DNA from: Parasaccharibacter apium
Lineage (GTDB): Bacteria; Pseudomonadota; Alphaproteobacteria; Acetobacterales; Acetobacteraceae
NCBI RefSeq assembly: GCF_002592045.1
Contig: NZ_MEJG01000007.1
Location: 1-64,000, forward strand
Direction: 5' to 3'
DNA length: 64,000 nt
The position numbers and the translations under genes were made by a program. The notes beneath the pieces were generated by a model. It did no database searches. It saw nothing but the letters and a program-made list of their open reading frames with translations, and was not told the DNA's origin. Shown here piece by piece: positions 33,389-42,588 of the stretch; the first letter of the stretch is position 1; each line of letters starts with the position of its first letter.

Positions 33389-35181
33389 GATGCTGTATAA
33401 TCTACCGCATGAGACGATGCGGTTTGAATCTCCTCTAGCAAGCGTTTCGCCCGCTCAATACCCTGCTGTGCCGCTTGGCCAAGCCAGTAGCGGGCCTGCT
33501 CTTCATCCTTCTCGCCTCCTAGCCCTTTCAACAAATAACGCCCTAACATCATCTGCCCTAAACCGTGGCCCCGTTGTGCTGCCTCCTCAAAATAATGCCG
33601 CGCACGGGGAAGGTCGGCAGGGACGTTGTGCCCACCCCCATACATCGCTCCAAGGGAGAAATACGCCTCTACCAAGCCACCCTCTGCCGCCTGATGGTAC
33701 AGCTCCAACGCGCGGGCATGGTCTTTAATCCCCCCGACCTGCCCCGTCACAAAAATCTGCGCCACGCTCGCACAAGCCTCTGGCATCCCTTGCCGCGCCG
33801 CTTTTTCCATCCACATCAACCCGTAACGCTGATTCCTAGTAACGCCACGCCCCTCAAACAGCATACGGCCATACCAATATTGAGCATTTACCACGCCCTC
33901 CCGTGCAAGGCCGAACCAATAAAACGCATTTGTCTCATCAGCAGACGCCCCGATCCCTTGGGCTAAACACACACCAAGGTTGAAAGCACCTAGCAGATCA
34001 CCCCCTTCAGCTTGCCGCCGTAAACGCTTTTGGAGGTCAGAGCGTTCTTCATCAGGACGAGACACACCAGCGAGAACGAGATTACCAAAATCGGCATCCG
34101 CACGGTGATCTCCTCGCATAGCGGCGAAATTAAACCAATAAGCCGCCTTCTCCTCATCCCGTACAACGCCCGTCCCAGTCAGATACAGCACGGCCAGCAC
34201 ACGCGCAGCGGGGGTATGATTTTGCTCTGCTGCAAGCTCGTACCATCGAGCCGCCTCCGCAGGGCGATGGAGAAAATCTTCCCCACGAATATATAAATCC
34301 CCCAGCAAAGCCGCAGCTTCAGGATCGCCACCATAGGCCGCACGACGCAGCCAACTTTCCGCCTGTACAAGGTTTACATCAACACCAACACCCTTAAGCA
34401 GCATCAACCCATAACGCGCTTGGGCCGAAGGTATCTCTAGCTCTGCGGCCTTGCCATAATATGTGGCCGCTTTCTCAGCATCGCGCGGTTGGCCTCCAAC
34501 GCCATGCTCATAAAGCCAGCCCATCGCTGCACTCGCAATACCAACGCCGCTATCTGCCGCACGCTGAAGAAGAGCAATCGCATAAGCACGCTGGCTATCA
34601 TCCACCGCGTCGTCCAGCAAAATAAGGCCCAACCCCAAGGCCCCTTGCATAGACCCACCCCGTACGGCCTCCCCGTACCAGTGGCGCGCCGCTGCACGAT
34701 CCTGCACCTCCTCGGGACCGTGGTTAAAAATATGCCCTAATAGCGCTTGAGATTCGACATGGCCCGCCGCCGCTCCATGCTCTGCCCAAAAACGCGCTTG
34801 TACAAAATCCGGCTCATATGGGTCTGCCTCATCCTCATAAGCAGCCGTATTATACAGCCCTTCATCCACCGAGGCAGGTGCCCTCGGGTCAAACTCTTTC
34901 GGTAAACCCATGGCAAATAAGGTTGCCAAAGTAAAACAGGCATCTGCCATCCCAGAGCGGGCAGCACGATAAGTCCAACGGGCTCCTTCCTCCAACGAGG
35001 CTGGCGTCCCTTGCCCTGCCAAATAACATTGCCCCACCCGGTAAGCAGCCTCTGGCACACCAGAGCTTGCTAACCGTGCCAGTAAAGAGAAGGCCTGTGG
35101 CGCTCTCCCCTGCTCTTGCAACCGTTTTGCACGGTTCAGCTTACGGGGGACAGAGTCAAGAAATGCAAATCGGCGCGCCAT
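33385..35181 (-). CDS. Sel1-like repeat (TPR-related) protein
   Basis: A 598-residue protein made almost entirely of Sel1 repeats, visible as more than ten copies of A...YG..Y..G.GV..D...A..W...AA..G. Examples are YRVGQCYLAGQGTPAS, WLYEHGVGGQ, LMLLKGVGVD, YLTGTGVVRD and MYGGGHNVPAD. Sel1 proteins are scaffolds for protein-protein contacts. There is no signal peptide, so it is probably cytoplasmic. It is locked between the HlyD adaptor and the large glycosyltransferase (4-bp overlap), so it may hold the glycosyltransferase near the exporter or chaperone the cargo; this is inference. Confidence 0.88.
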   Translation of the reverse strand: MARRFAFLDSVPRKLNRAKRLQEQGRAPQAFSLLARLASSGVPEAAYRVGQCYLAGQGTPASLEEGARWTYRAARSGMADACFTLATLFAMGLPKEFDPRAPASVDEGLYNTAAYEDEADPYEPDFVQARFWAEHGAAAGHVESQALLGHIFNHGPEEVQDRAAARHWYGEAVRGGSMQGALGLGLILLDDAVDDSQRAYAIALLQRAADSGVGIASAAMGWLYEHGVGGQPRDAEKAATYYGKAAELEIPSAQARYGLMLLKGVGVDVNLVQAESWLRRAAYGGDPEAAALLGDLYIRGEDFLHRPAEAARWYELAAEQNHTPAARVLAVLYLTGTGVVRDEEKAAYWFNFAAMRGDHRADADFGNLVLAGVSRPDEERSDLQKRLRRQAEGGDLLGAFNLGVCLAQGIGASADETNAFYWFGLAREGVVNAQYWYGRMLFEGRGVTRNQRYGLMWMEKAARQGMPEACASVAQIFVTGQVGGIKDHARALELYHQAAEGGLVEAYFSLGAMYGGGHNVPADLPRARHYFEEAAQRGHGLGQMMLGRYLLKGLGGEKDEEQARYWLGQAAQQGIERAKRLLEEIQTASSHAVDYTAS

Positions 35182-35198
35182 ACGTGCAAGGCCTCCCT

Positions 35199-36686
35199 TT
35201 AGGAAGGCTCTTTCATACCGTCTGTCGCAACAGGTATGGCACGACTAAACAGATATTCCAAAATAGTCCGTTTACCGACATCAATATCAGCCGAAACAGG
35301 CATACCCGGGCTCGGATGGAAAAAGGAAGGTTGGCCATGGAGGGTATATTTATCAATCTTCAACCGGACACGATAGAAAATCGCAGCCCCGCCGCCTTTT
35401 ATCAAAGCGGACGGATCAATCCCTGCGCGAATATTTCCTTCCACCATCTCCGGCGGCAAAAATGTATCGGCACTGATAAGACGAACCGTCCCCTTAGCCC
35501 CACCATATTGCGCGTAAGGAAAACTTGCGAATTTAACAATCGCATGGTGTCCTTCCCGCACATACGCACTATCTTGCGGGCTCATAATCGCTTCGACCTC
35601 CATCCCTGTATCGGTTGGCTCTAACGTCACAACCCTTACAGAAGGCGAAACCATTGCTCCGACAGAAATAGGGGCGATTGTTAGGACAATCCCATTGGCA
35701 GGCGCACGGAGGTCGATATCCTTTTGCGCCTCACGCCCCCTGCGATACTGGCTTCTCATTTGGTCTAATCGCCGCTCGCTAAGAACAAGCTGATTATATA
35801 TGCTAACCTTCCAAGACTGCACATAACTATCCCGCTGCGCTTGGAGGGCAACAAGGCGATTTTGCGTCCCCCCCACATCTTGCTGCGCAGCAATGAGCAG
35901 TCGCTCGGTATCCATCACCGCATCCTGCGCGCCCAACGTGGACAAGCGAGAACCTACAGCCTCCTTTTGCTCACGCTGGCGCATGTCTAACACAGCCTGT
36001 GTTACACGCAGCTTGCTGCTATACATCGCCACATTGCCCTTGGCCGCTTGTAGGTCATTCTGCATCCCGGCAATACGACGATCATAATCCTGCAAATGCG
36101 CTTGGTAATCAGCCTGCATTTTTAGGAATACGTCCTCTTGCTGAAGAGACGCCGGCACATTCATATCAACATGGTAAGTCTGATTATTCGCCTGCGCTTT
36201 CAGCCGAGCTACCTCAGCTTGGAGAGAGAGCATCTGGGCGGAAAGATTCTCCATATCCACATCGCTCAATGTCGGGTCCAACCGGGCCATAATCTGCCCT
36301 TTACGAACATATTGCCCCACACTGACATTAATGGATTTTACACGCCCAGAGCCACTTGGCTGTACAATAACAATTGGCTCTGTTGAGATAAGCCGACCTG
36401 TTGCCGTCACCACCTTATTGACTGGGAAAAGCCCCATCGCCGCAACAGATGCCAACACCAATGAACCCACAATCCACACAATATAACGGGCTGATGCCGT
36501 CATGGGCATATTTACAAGCCCTAATGTCGGAGAGTGGAACTCTAACAACGCAACAGGCATATCATGAGGTGCGAAAGGATCATCCGCTTTACGCGGGCCT
36601 TGGGCATGACCATCCTCCACCGGGACAGTTGCCGCATTCTCTTCCCGCTGAGAGTTAGGGCTGGTCTCTTTAGGATCGCTCATCAT
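35199..36686 (-). CDS. Type I secretion membrane-fusion protein, HlyD family
   Basis: A 495-residue adaptor with a cytoplasmic N-terminal tail of about 65 residues, one membrane span (about 67-88, WIVGSLVLASVAAMGLF), a lipoyl half (VQPSGSGRVKSINVSVGQYVRKGQ), a long coiled-coil hairpin (about 145-325), the second lipoyl half (IDLRAPANGIVLTI) and a C-terminal beta-barrel with the HlyD pattern PGMPVSADIDVGKRTILEYLFSRAI. It links the ABC exporter to an outer-membrane TolC-type channel, which is not encoded here. It overlaps the ABC gene by 4 bp. Confidence 0.94.
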   Translation of the reverse strand: MMSDPKETSPNSQREENAATVPVEDGHAQGPRKADDPFAPHDMPVALLEFHSPTLGLVNMPMTASARYIVWIVGSLVLASVAAMGLFPVNKVVTATGRLISTEPIVIVQPSGSGRVKSINVSVGQYVRKGQIMARLDPTLSDVDMENLSAQMLSLQAEVARLKAQANNQTYHVDMNVPASLQQEDVFLKMQADYQAHLQDYDRRIAGMQNDLQAAKGNVAMYSSKLRVTQAVLDMRQREQKEAVGSRLSTLGAQDAVMDTERLLIAAQQDVGGTQNRLVALQAQRDSYVQSWKVSIYNQLVLSERRLDQMRSQYRRGREAQKDIDLRAPANGIVLTIAPISVGAMVSPSVRVVTLEPTDTGMEVEAIMSPQDSAYVREGHHAIVKFASFPYAQYGGAKGTVRLISADTFLPPEMVEGNIRAGIDPSALIKGGGAAIFYRVRLKIDKYTLHGQPSFFHPSPGMPVSADIDVGKRTILEYLFSRAIPVATDGMKEPS

Positions 36687-38941
36687 TCCTGTCCTTCTGC
36701 GGGCTGGCCAGTCTCAGCCCGCGCTCCACGCGCGGAGGCTGACTGCGATTGGTCAAGATGGCGATTCTGCTGTAGCCAGAGCGTCCGATAGACATCACAC
36801 CGCTCCAACAAGGTTTCATGCGGCGCAATATCCACGACACGCCCTTGGTCCAGCACAGCAATTTGATCGCACGTCACTAAAGAAGAAAGACGATGCGAGA
36901 CAATCACCATCGTCCGTCCCTTTGCCAGATTTTGTAAGTTCGCATTCACCAACGCTTCTGATTCAGGGTCCAGAGCCGATGTCGCCTCATCCAAAATCAT
37001 CAATTTAGGGTCAGAAATTACAGCGCGCGCAATCGCCAAACGCTGCCGTTGGCCGCCGGAAATATTGGTAGAGCCTTCCTCAATCCATGTCTCATACCCA
37101 GCGGGCATACGCTCAATAAATTCTTCCGCACCAGCAAGGCGGGCTGCACGGATAACATCATCTAAGGTCAAACCCGGCCGCCCTGCGGTAATGTTGTCGT
37201 GGATTGTCCCACGGAAGAGGAAGTTATCCTGCAATACAACGCCAAAAGAGCGTCGCAAATAATGCAGATTAATCTCACGCAGATCGACCCCATCAAGGCG
37301 AAGATACCCTTGATAATTACGGCTAACCCCCTGCAACAAACGCGTGATGGTCGATTTACCCGAGCCAGACCGCCCCACAAGCCCCAGCATCGTCCCCGCC
37401 GGTATATTAAAGTTAACATCCACAAGGGCCTTATTCGCCGCCCCAGGATAGGTAAAGTTGACGTTATCGAAACTAAGAGCCCCTTTAATGGGCGGGCGCA
37501 TACCGTGCGTTAGGGCGTATGTCTCTGTCGGTTGGTTGAGCACCGCCCCAGCCTCACCCAGCGAGACAGTGACTTCATTGATAGATTCCATCAACTTAGC
37601 CAAACTCACCAACGGGGCAGCTACACGACCACCGAGCATCATAAAGGCCATAAGCGCACCGCCCTGCATCGTGTCAGAATCGGTAAGCACCAAATAAGCC
37701 CCTACGAGAATAATCCCACGATTAATGAACATATTGAGCGGCTGCACCAATGTGTTCACCCAGTTGGAGAGACGTTGCGAGGCTAAGCGCCAATGGATGA
37801 CAGTTGCCGTCCGATTATCCCATTCAGCCCGTCTTGTAGCCTCCAACGCCAAGGTTTTCACCGTTCGAATCCCAGCCACTGTCTCATATAGCGTGGCCCC
37901 GCGCTGCATCTCTGCCCGCACCATCTTCCCAGCAACACGGCTGACAACAGGTAGCATAATGACAACAATCAGCCCGATGCCCCCAGCACACAGCAGGGTC
38001 AACCACGCCATGGTGGAGCTCATATAAAAGAGAACGGGCATCACAACCATCAGCATGAACATATCAAGCAGAGTGTTCATCACCTGCCCGGTCATGAAGT
38101 CACGCACTTTAAAGATGGAATGGAAGCGACCGAGCACCTCACCAGCCTGTTGCCGCTCATAAAACTCCAACGGCAGAGCCAACAGACGGTTAAACGCATG
38201 GAGGGAGATACGCGCATCTATCCTCGTCGTCACGACAAGTGTTAACTCCTGCCGCGCATAACTCAGCAAAATTTCATACAGGCTAAGAATCAACACAAAA
38301 CCACTTAGCGACACCAATGTCGCCATAGAGTGATAATTAATAACCCTATCAATCACCTGCATGACAATCATCGCAGGAAACAGCCCCAAAACGCTGAGAA
38401 TCATAGAGGCAAATATAATATCCCGCAGGCCCTTCTTTTCCCGCAGGACCATCTTGGCAAACCAATAGAAGTCGAACACCGCATCGGATTCTGACTCATC
38501 TGTTCGCCGTTTAATAAGGACAACATCACCCGTCCAAAGCTGCATCAACCGCAGCTCATCAATCGGGACAGGTGGCTCGCCTTCCCCTTTAAGCGGGTCA
38601 CGCAACCAGACGATGCCCTGCTCTGGGTCTGTGCGGACCAGCAACCCAGCAGACCCATCACGGAAGAGCAATACTACCGGCGGTGTATATCCCAGCTTAA
38701 CAAGATAACGCCACCGCAGGCGCATCCCTTTAGCAACAGCTCCATAATCACGCAGCCAACGCACCAGCGTCGCTGGAGAGGGAGACGCCTCCCCCGGCTC
38801 TGCCGCAAAATCGCGTAGGTCGAGCTCGATCCCGTGGTAACGGGCTGCCGCCATTACAGCGCGCAGGCGAATATAAACCGGGTTTATCCGCTCCGCCTTC
38901 TGCCCAGAAGACTGATTGCCAGTTGGGGGCTGGTTCTCCAC
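36683..38941 (-). CDS. Type I secretion ABC exporter with C39-like domain (HlyB-like)
   Basis: A 752-residue half-transporter. Residues 20-145 resemble a C39 peptidase fold (AARYHGIELDLRDFA), but the catalytic cysteine position is not Cys, so this should be a C39-like docking domain that does not cleave cargo, as in HlyB. A six-span exporter domain (about 160-460) follows. The ATPase has Walker A GRSGSGKST (523-531), signature ISGGQRQR (627-634), Walker B LMILDEATSALD (647-658) and an H-loop histidine in VSHR. It is the first gene of the cluster. The cargo should be an uncleaved RTX- or adhesin-type protein, but none is visible in the window. Confidence 0.92.
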   Translation of the reverse strand: MENQPPTGNQSSGQKAERINPVYIRLRAVMAAARYHGIELDLRDFAAEPGEASPSPATLVRWLRDYGAVAKGMRLRWRYLVKLGYTPPVVLLFRDGSAGLLVRTDPEQGIVWLRDPLKGEGEPPVPIDELRLMQLWTGDVVLIKRRTDESESDAVFDFYWFAKMVLREKKGLRDIIFASMILSVLGLFPAMIVMQVIDRVINYHSMATLVSLSGFVLILSLYEILLSYARQELTLVVTTRIDARISLHAFNRLLALPLEFYERQQAGEVLGRFHSIFKVRDFMTGQVMNTLLDMFMLMVVMPVLFYMSSTMAWLTLLCAGGIGLIVVIMLPVVSRVAGKMVRAEMQRGATLYETVAGIRTVKTLALEATRRAEWDNRTATVIHWRLASQRLSNWVNTLVQPLNMFINRGIILVGAYLVLTDSDTMQGGALMAFMMLGGRVAAPLVSLAKLMESINEVTVSLGEAGAVLNQPTETYALTHGMRPPIKGALSFDNVNFTYPGAANKALVDVNFNIPAGTMLGLVGRSGSGKSTITRLLQGVSRNYQGYLRLDGVDLREINLHYLRRSFGVVLQDNFLFRGTIHDNITAGRPGLTLDDVIRAARLAGAEEFIERMPAGYETWIEEGSTNISGGQRQRLAIARAVISDPKLMILDEATSALDPESEALVNANLQNLAKGRTMVIVSHRLSSLVTCDQIAVLDQGRVVDIAPHETLLERCDVYRTLWLQQNRHLDQSQSASARGARAETGQPAEGQE

Positions 38942-39206
38942 AGAATATCCTTACCTTATCTCGTCAACCTACAACGAGGGATTTATAAATCACAAAACCC
39001 CATTCATACTCTATTAAGCCAGAAATCTATAATTTGTCACCTCAGACAGCAAGGGTACAAAGGGCATTCACCTCTCTTTTTCCTCTCTTCGTGAACTAAT
39101 TTGTTCCTCTTTACCCATCTTTCATTTTACACTTACCCTCCCTATCTGGAACAATAACCAGCCTTTAGGCCTGCATCTCCTTGTTCAGACACACGAAGGC
39201 ACCTTT

Positions 39207-40700
39207 ATGTTCTCCCCCTCGCTCTATGCCACTACATTATCAGAGTTTTTCTATAAGCCTATTTCCCTAGCAGCCCCACCAGCACCTCACCTCGTAGCTC
39301 TTAACATCCCCCTTGCCCAAACATTAGGGCTAGACGTGGATTGGCTACATTCCCCAGCCGGGATAACCTCTCTCTGCCAAGGCCGCTTACCCACAGATCA
39401 CATAGAAGCACCTCACACAAACCCCGTCGCCAGCGTTTATGCAGGGCACCAATTTGGTCATTTTGTGCCCTCTCTAGGCGATGGGCGCGCCGCCCTCATT
39501 GCTGATTGCCAAGATCAAAACGGCACTATGATGGAACTTCAGATTAAAGGAAGTGGACCAACCCCTTTCTCCCGCGGGGGAGATGGCAAAAACACACTTG
39601 GCCCTGCTTTGCGAGAATATATCGTCAGCGAAGCCATGCACGCCCTTAACATCCCTACCACACGGGCTTTAGCCGTCCTAACCACAGGGGAGGTGATTGA
39701 GCGCGATAACGGTCCCGTCCCCGGTGCTATGATCATTCGTGCCGCTCGTAGCCATATTCGGGTAGGCAGCTTCCAATATGCTGCGGCTCATGGCGGGTTA
39801 GAACGCGTGCGTGAACTCGCTGATTTTACCATTCAACGTCTTTTCCCTCATCTTGCAGAAGAGGAGGGCCCAGCACGGTATCGTGCTTTCTTCATGGCTG
39901 TCATCAAAAAGCAAGCAGCCCTTATCGCCCAATGGATGGAGGTCGGCTTCATCCACGGGGTTATGAATACCGATAATTGCGCCCTCTCTGGCGAGACGCT
40001 GGATTACGGCCCCTGTGCTTTTATGGACCGCTTCGACCCCATGAAGCATTTTAGCTTCATTGATAAAGAGGGCCGCTACGCTTATGGCCGCCAACCCTCC
40101 CTTGCCCTCTGGAATCTCAGCCGCTTAGCAGAATGTCTTTTCCCCCTCTTTGATGAGGACGAGCACCGCGCTATTAAGCAAGCACAAGAGGCCCTGCATG
40201 AGTTTGACCATCTCTTCCACCATCAGTGGCTCTCAGGCTTCCGCCGTAAATTGGGCCTTGAGAAACAAGACGAGCATGATATTCGCCTGCTAGAACATCT
40301 GTTAGAGACCATGCATACTGGCCAGGCAGACTTCACCAATACATTCCGTATGCTCAGCTCTGCACCCGTTGCGCTAGAAGGCCAATACGATGTATTGCGG
40401 GATTTATTCCCCGCCAATAAGGGCCATTTTGACCTCTGCCGGACAGAGCTGCTCCACCGCCTTACGCTAGAAGAACGCTCCCCAGAGGCACGGCAAAAAG
40501 CCATGCAAGCCACCAATCCGCGTATTATTCCACGCAATCATCAGGTAGAGGCAACCCTCTCACACGCTCTCAAGGGAGATTATCAGCCCTTCCACATGTT
40601 ACATGAAGCCCTTAAGAGCCCCTTTACCGAAGCGGAGGATGCTCTCGCTGCTCCCCCATTGCCAGAAGAGGAAGTCCGCTACACATTTTGCGGGACATAA
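39207..40700 (+). CDS. selO: Protein adenylyltransferase SelO (YdiU family)
   Basis: A 497-residue pseudokinase-fold enzyme that AMPylates proteins. Visible motifs are SVYAGHQFGHFVPSLGDGRA, the nucleotide-binding ELQIKGSGPTPFSRGGDG, SEAMHALNIPTTRAL, the active-site HGVMNTDN (about 250-257) and the metal-binding DYGPCAFMD that follows. The C-terminus ends FCGT, keeping a Cys near the end where eukaryotic SelO has selenocysteine. Length is normal. It stands alone, divergent from the exporter cluster, and converges with the IalB-like gene. The 265 bp before it show no site I can name. Confidence 0.95.
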   Translation: MFSPSLYATTLSEFFYKPISLAAPPAPHLVALNIPLAQTLGLDVDWLHSPAGITSLCQGRLPTDHIEAPHTNPVASVYAGHQFGHFVPSLGDGRAALIADCQDQNGTMMELQIKGSGPTPFSRGGDGKNTLGPALREYIVSEAMHALNIPTTRALAVLTTGEVIERDNGPVPGAMIIRAARSHIRVGSFQYAAAHGGLERVRELADFTIQRLFPHLAEEEGPARYRAFFMAVIKKQAALIAQWMEVGFIHGVMNTDNCALSGETLDYGPCAFMDRFDPMKHFSFIDKEGRYAYGRQPSLALWNLSRLAECLFPLFDEDEHRAIKQAQEALHEFDHLFHHQWLSGFRRKLGLEKQDEHDIRLLEHLLETMHTGQADFTNTFRMLSSAPVALEGQYDVLRDLFPANKGHFDLCRTELLHRLTLEERSPEARQKAMQATNPRIIPRNHQVEATLSHALKGDYQPFHMLHEALKSPFTEAEDALAAPPLPEEEVRYTFCGT

Positions 40701-40726
40701 CCCACACAATACGCGGGATTATGTTG

Positions 40727-41269
40727 CTACTGCATCAACTCCCGCGCCCGCCTCATGGCCTGCTCTAACCCACGTGTGGAGAAAAGAAGCTTCACCGGCT
40801 GGCCAGAAAAGCTCAACGCCGTGAAGGTCCCAAAATTATCTTTTAAAACAGCATGCCATTGTTCATCATCAAAAGAGAGCGGGACAAGACAGCCTGTCGG
40901 CAAACAGGTAGAGAAGGAATAAACATCCCCCACTGGCTGGGACGCATTGGTGAGCGTTAGCCCATGCAATAAATCCAACCCAAACGAGACCGTCACAACC
41001 CCACGCACCTGCTCACCATCTGGCTCCAATCGCAGGCTCATGACACTCCGATGCGTGCGAATATCCACCGCTTTTTGCGTTAGCACGCATCTTACCTCAT
41101 CTGTCTTATTCATCCCTCCAGGCGCTTGGCAAAGTAACCGCCAATCTTGATATGTCTCTTGTATTGATGAAACATGATCCGGCAAACTTGTTGCAGCATG
41201 TGCTATAGAGGCAAAACCCAACATGAACAGGCTTAAAATCCCGCGTCTCATCACCTGCCTTATCGTCAT
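40727..41269 (-). CDS. Invasion-associated locus B (IalB) family periplasmic protein
   Basis: About 180 residues from ATG 41269, which has GGGAG upstream and opens a signal peptide ending in AHA; a longer start would overlap the upstream gene. IalB family features are the early YQDWRLLCQ, a CVLTQ segment, then the STCLPTGCLVPL cysteine pair (the C....GC signature) and a helical end. IalB was first linked to erythrocyte invasion in Bartonella, but homologues are widespread in free-living alphaproteobacteria and their function is unclear. A second member lies at the right edge of the window. Confidence 0.82.
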   Translation of the reverse strand: MTIRQVMRRGILSLFMLGFASIAHAATSLPDHVSSIQETYQDWRLLCQAPGGMNKTDEVRCVLTQKAVDIRTHRSVMSLRLEPDGEQVRGVVTVSFGLDLLHGLTLTNASQPVGDVYSFSTCLPTGCLVPLSFDDEQWHAVLKDNFGTFTALSFSGQPVKLLFSTRGLEQAMRRARELMQ

Positions 41270-41298
41270 GCCATCTCCCATAATATGTGCCGCCTTAC

Positions 41299-41811
41299 CT
41301 ATTTTTCCCACCAATGACGCTGCTCCATTTTTGCAGCCTGCCCCAAATCGGCCTTTAGCGTTGCATCGCCTTGCGTCGCCTGACGCACTTGCTCTAGTTG
41401 CGCTTGCTTTTGTGCCAGATCCGCTTTGACAAACTCATCCTCATGATTCGCCCGGCTCTCTAACATTTTGAGCTCCAGCTGCTTCTTCTGCAACTCAAGA
41501 GCACGACTAGCTTCACGATATTGTCGATTATCCTGCCAATCAGCCTCAGCACGCGCACGTTGTGCTGCAACAATACGCGCTGCATGAGCCTCATCCTGTT
41601 GCCACTGCCGCGCTTGTGCTTGGGCCGCCCGTTGTGCAGCTTGCTGCTGTGCAGCCTCCAAAGAGACGCGACGTTGGTCCTGACTATCCTGAATCTGGCC
41701 TAAATGCTCTAGCTGAGCAGGGTCCATCGCCTGTGCGTAAACCACCCCGCTATAAAGAGCCAAAATAAGGCCAGAAGCACATCCCGCAACCCATCTATTA
41801 CGCCGCATCAT
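41299..41811 (-). CDS. Periplasmic coiled-coil protein of unknown function
   Basis: A 170-residue protein with an N-terminal signal peptide ending near VVYA-QA. Almost the whole mature part is Gln/Ala/Glu/Arg-rich heptad sequence (QQQAAQRAAQAQARQWQQD, KKQLELKMLESR), predicting one long helix or coiled coil, with a Trp-rich end (RHWWEK). I do not recognise a named function. It lies between a glycine-zipper lipoprotein and an IalB protein on the same strand, suggesting a small envelope-protein operon. Confidence 0.75.
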   Translation of the reverse strand: MMRRNRWVAGCASGLILALYSGVVYAQAMDPAQLEHLGQIQDSQDQRRVSLEAAQQQAAQRAAQAQARQWQQDEAHAARIVAAQRARAEADWQDNRQYREASRALELQKKQLELKMLESRANHEDEFVKADLAQKQAQLEQVRQATQGDATLKADLGQAAKMEQRHWWEK

Positions 41812-41832
41812 TCACCCCTCCTTCACACAGCG

Positions 41833-42357
41833 TTACCGGCGCGGACATACCGCATTAGGCTGAACACGCGTCCCCGTCCCCCCTGTAGAGACCAATAACG
41901 CCGTACCAGGCTTATATTCGCATGTCCGTCCCACTTGGGTAGAAAGAAGCACCTCCCCGCCGGCACGGTCCTGATAGGCAATCGTCACACCTTTAACGAG
42001 CGTATGGTCACCCACAACCTGCCCACCAACAAGGGACCCACCAATAGCCCCACCAGCACCAGCAGCCAAACCGCCACCCCAGCCAGAATGACCCGCCCCA
42101 ACAGCTAAGCCACTCCCTAAAGCTGCCCCGACAAGGCCACCTACGATCTTAGCCGTACGCCGATTGCGTGCATTATCAACATTAACACGCGCCTCAGAAA
42201 CGGAGATAATCTGCACAACACGGCCCCGCTGCACGGTATTGACTTGGGATTGATCATAAACATCAGGCCGTGATTCCTGCCCTGGTGTCTCACAGGCTGC
42301 CAAAGCAAAAAATGGCACAATAAGAGCCGCCATGAAGGCTTGCTTCTTCAACATCAT
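41833..42357 (-). CDS. Glycine-zipper outer-membrane lipoprotein (SlyB / 17-kDa antigen type)
   Basis: About 174 residues from ATG 42357, preceded by GAGAGAG. The lipoprotein signal ends in LAAC (Cys22). A region of regular Gly spacing (GGLVGAALGSGLAVGAG, then GGGLAAGAGGAIGGSLVGG) forms the glycine-zipper two-TM motif of the Rickettsia 17-kDa antigen and SlyB families. Such proteins stabilise the outer membrane. It is the first gene of the three-gene envelope cluster, divergent from bioA, and the 231 bp between the two starts must hold both promoters. Confidence 0.88.
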   Translation of the reverse strand: MMLKKQAFMAALIVPFFALAACETPGQESRPDVYDQSQVNTVQRGRVVQIISVSEARVNVDNARNRRTAKIVGGLVGAALGSGLAVGAGHSGWGGGLAAGAGGAIGGSLVGGQVVGDHTLVKGVTIAYQDRAGGEVLLSTQVGRTCEYKPGTALLVSTGGTGTRVQPNAVCPRR

Positions 42358-42588
42358 CTCTCTCACAACCCTTATGAAAACCCTACAATCCTCAGCCTTT
42401 AATAGCCAAAGCACATTATCCTCTGTAGATAACTCTCTCTTTAGATACAGATAACTTAACGTCAAGTGAGTTTTTTGCAACGTTTCCTATAAGATAACCC
42501 TTCCTTTTGTTTCCTTCTCTCCTGTAAGGGACATTATCAACCAATAATGATCACCTCTTCATCCTAACCGCTCTTCTACGATTACCTT

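Noticed and set aside
40697-40740. ACATAA/TTATGT dyad between selO and the IalB gene as a terminator
   Set aside because: The stem is weak, AT-rich and lacks a U-run, so it is not convincing.
42481-42588. Possible BioR or BirA operator before bioA
   Set aside because: No clear TTAT-type palindrome of the expected form; only AT-rich sequence is visible.
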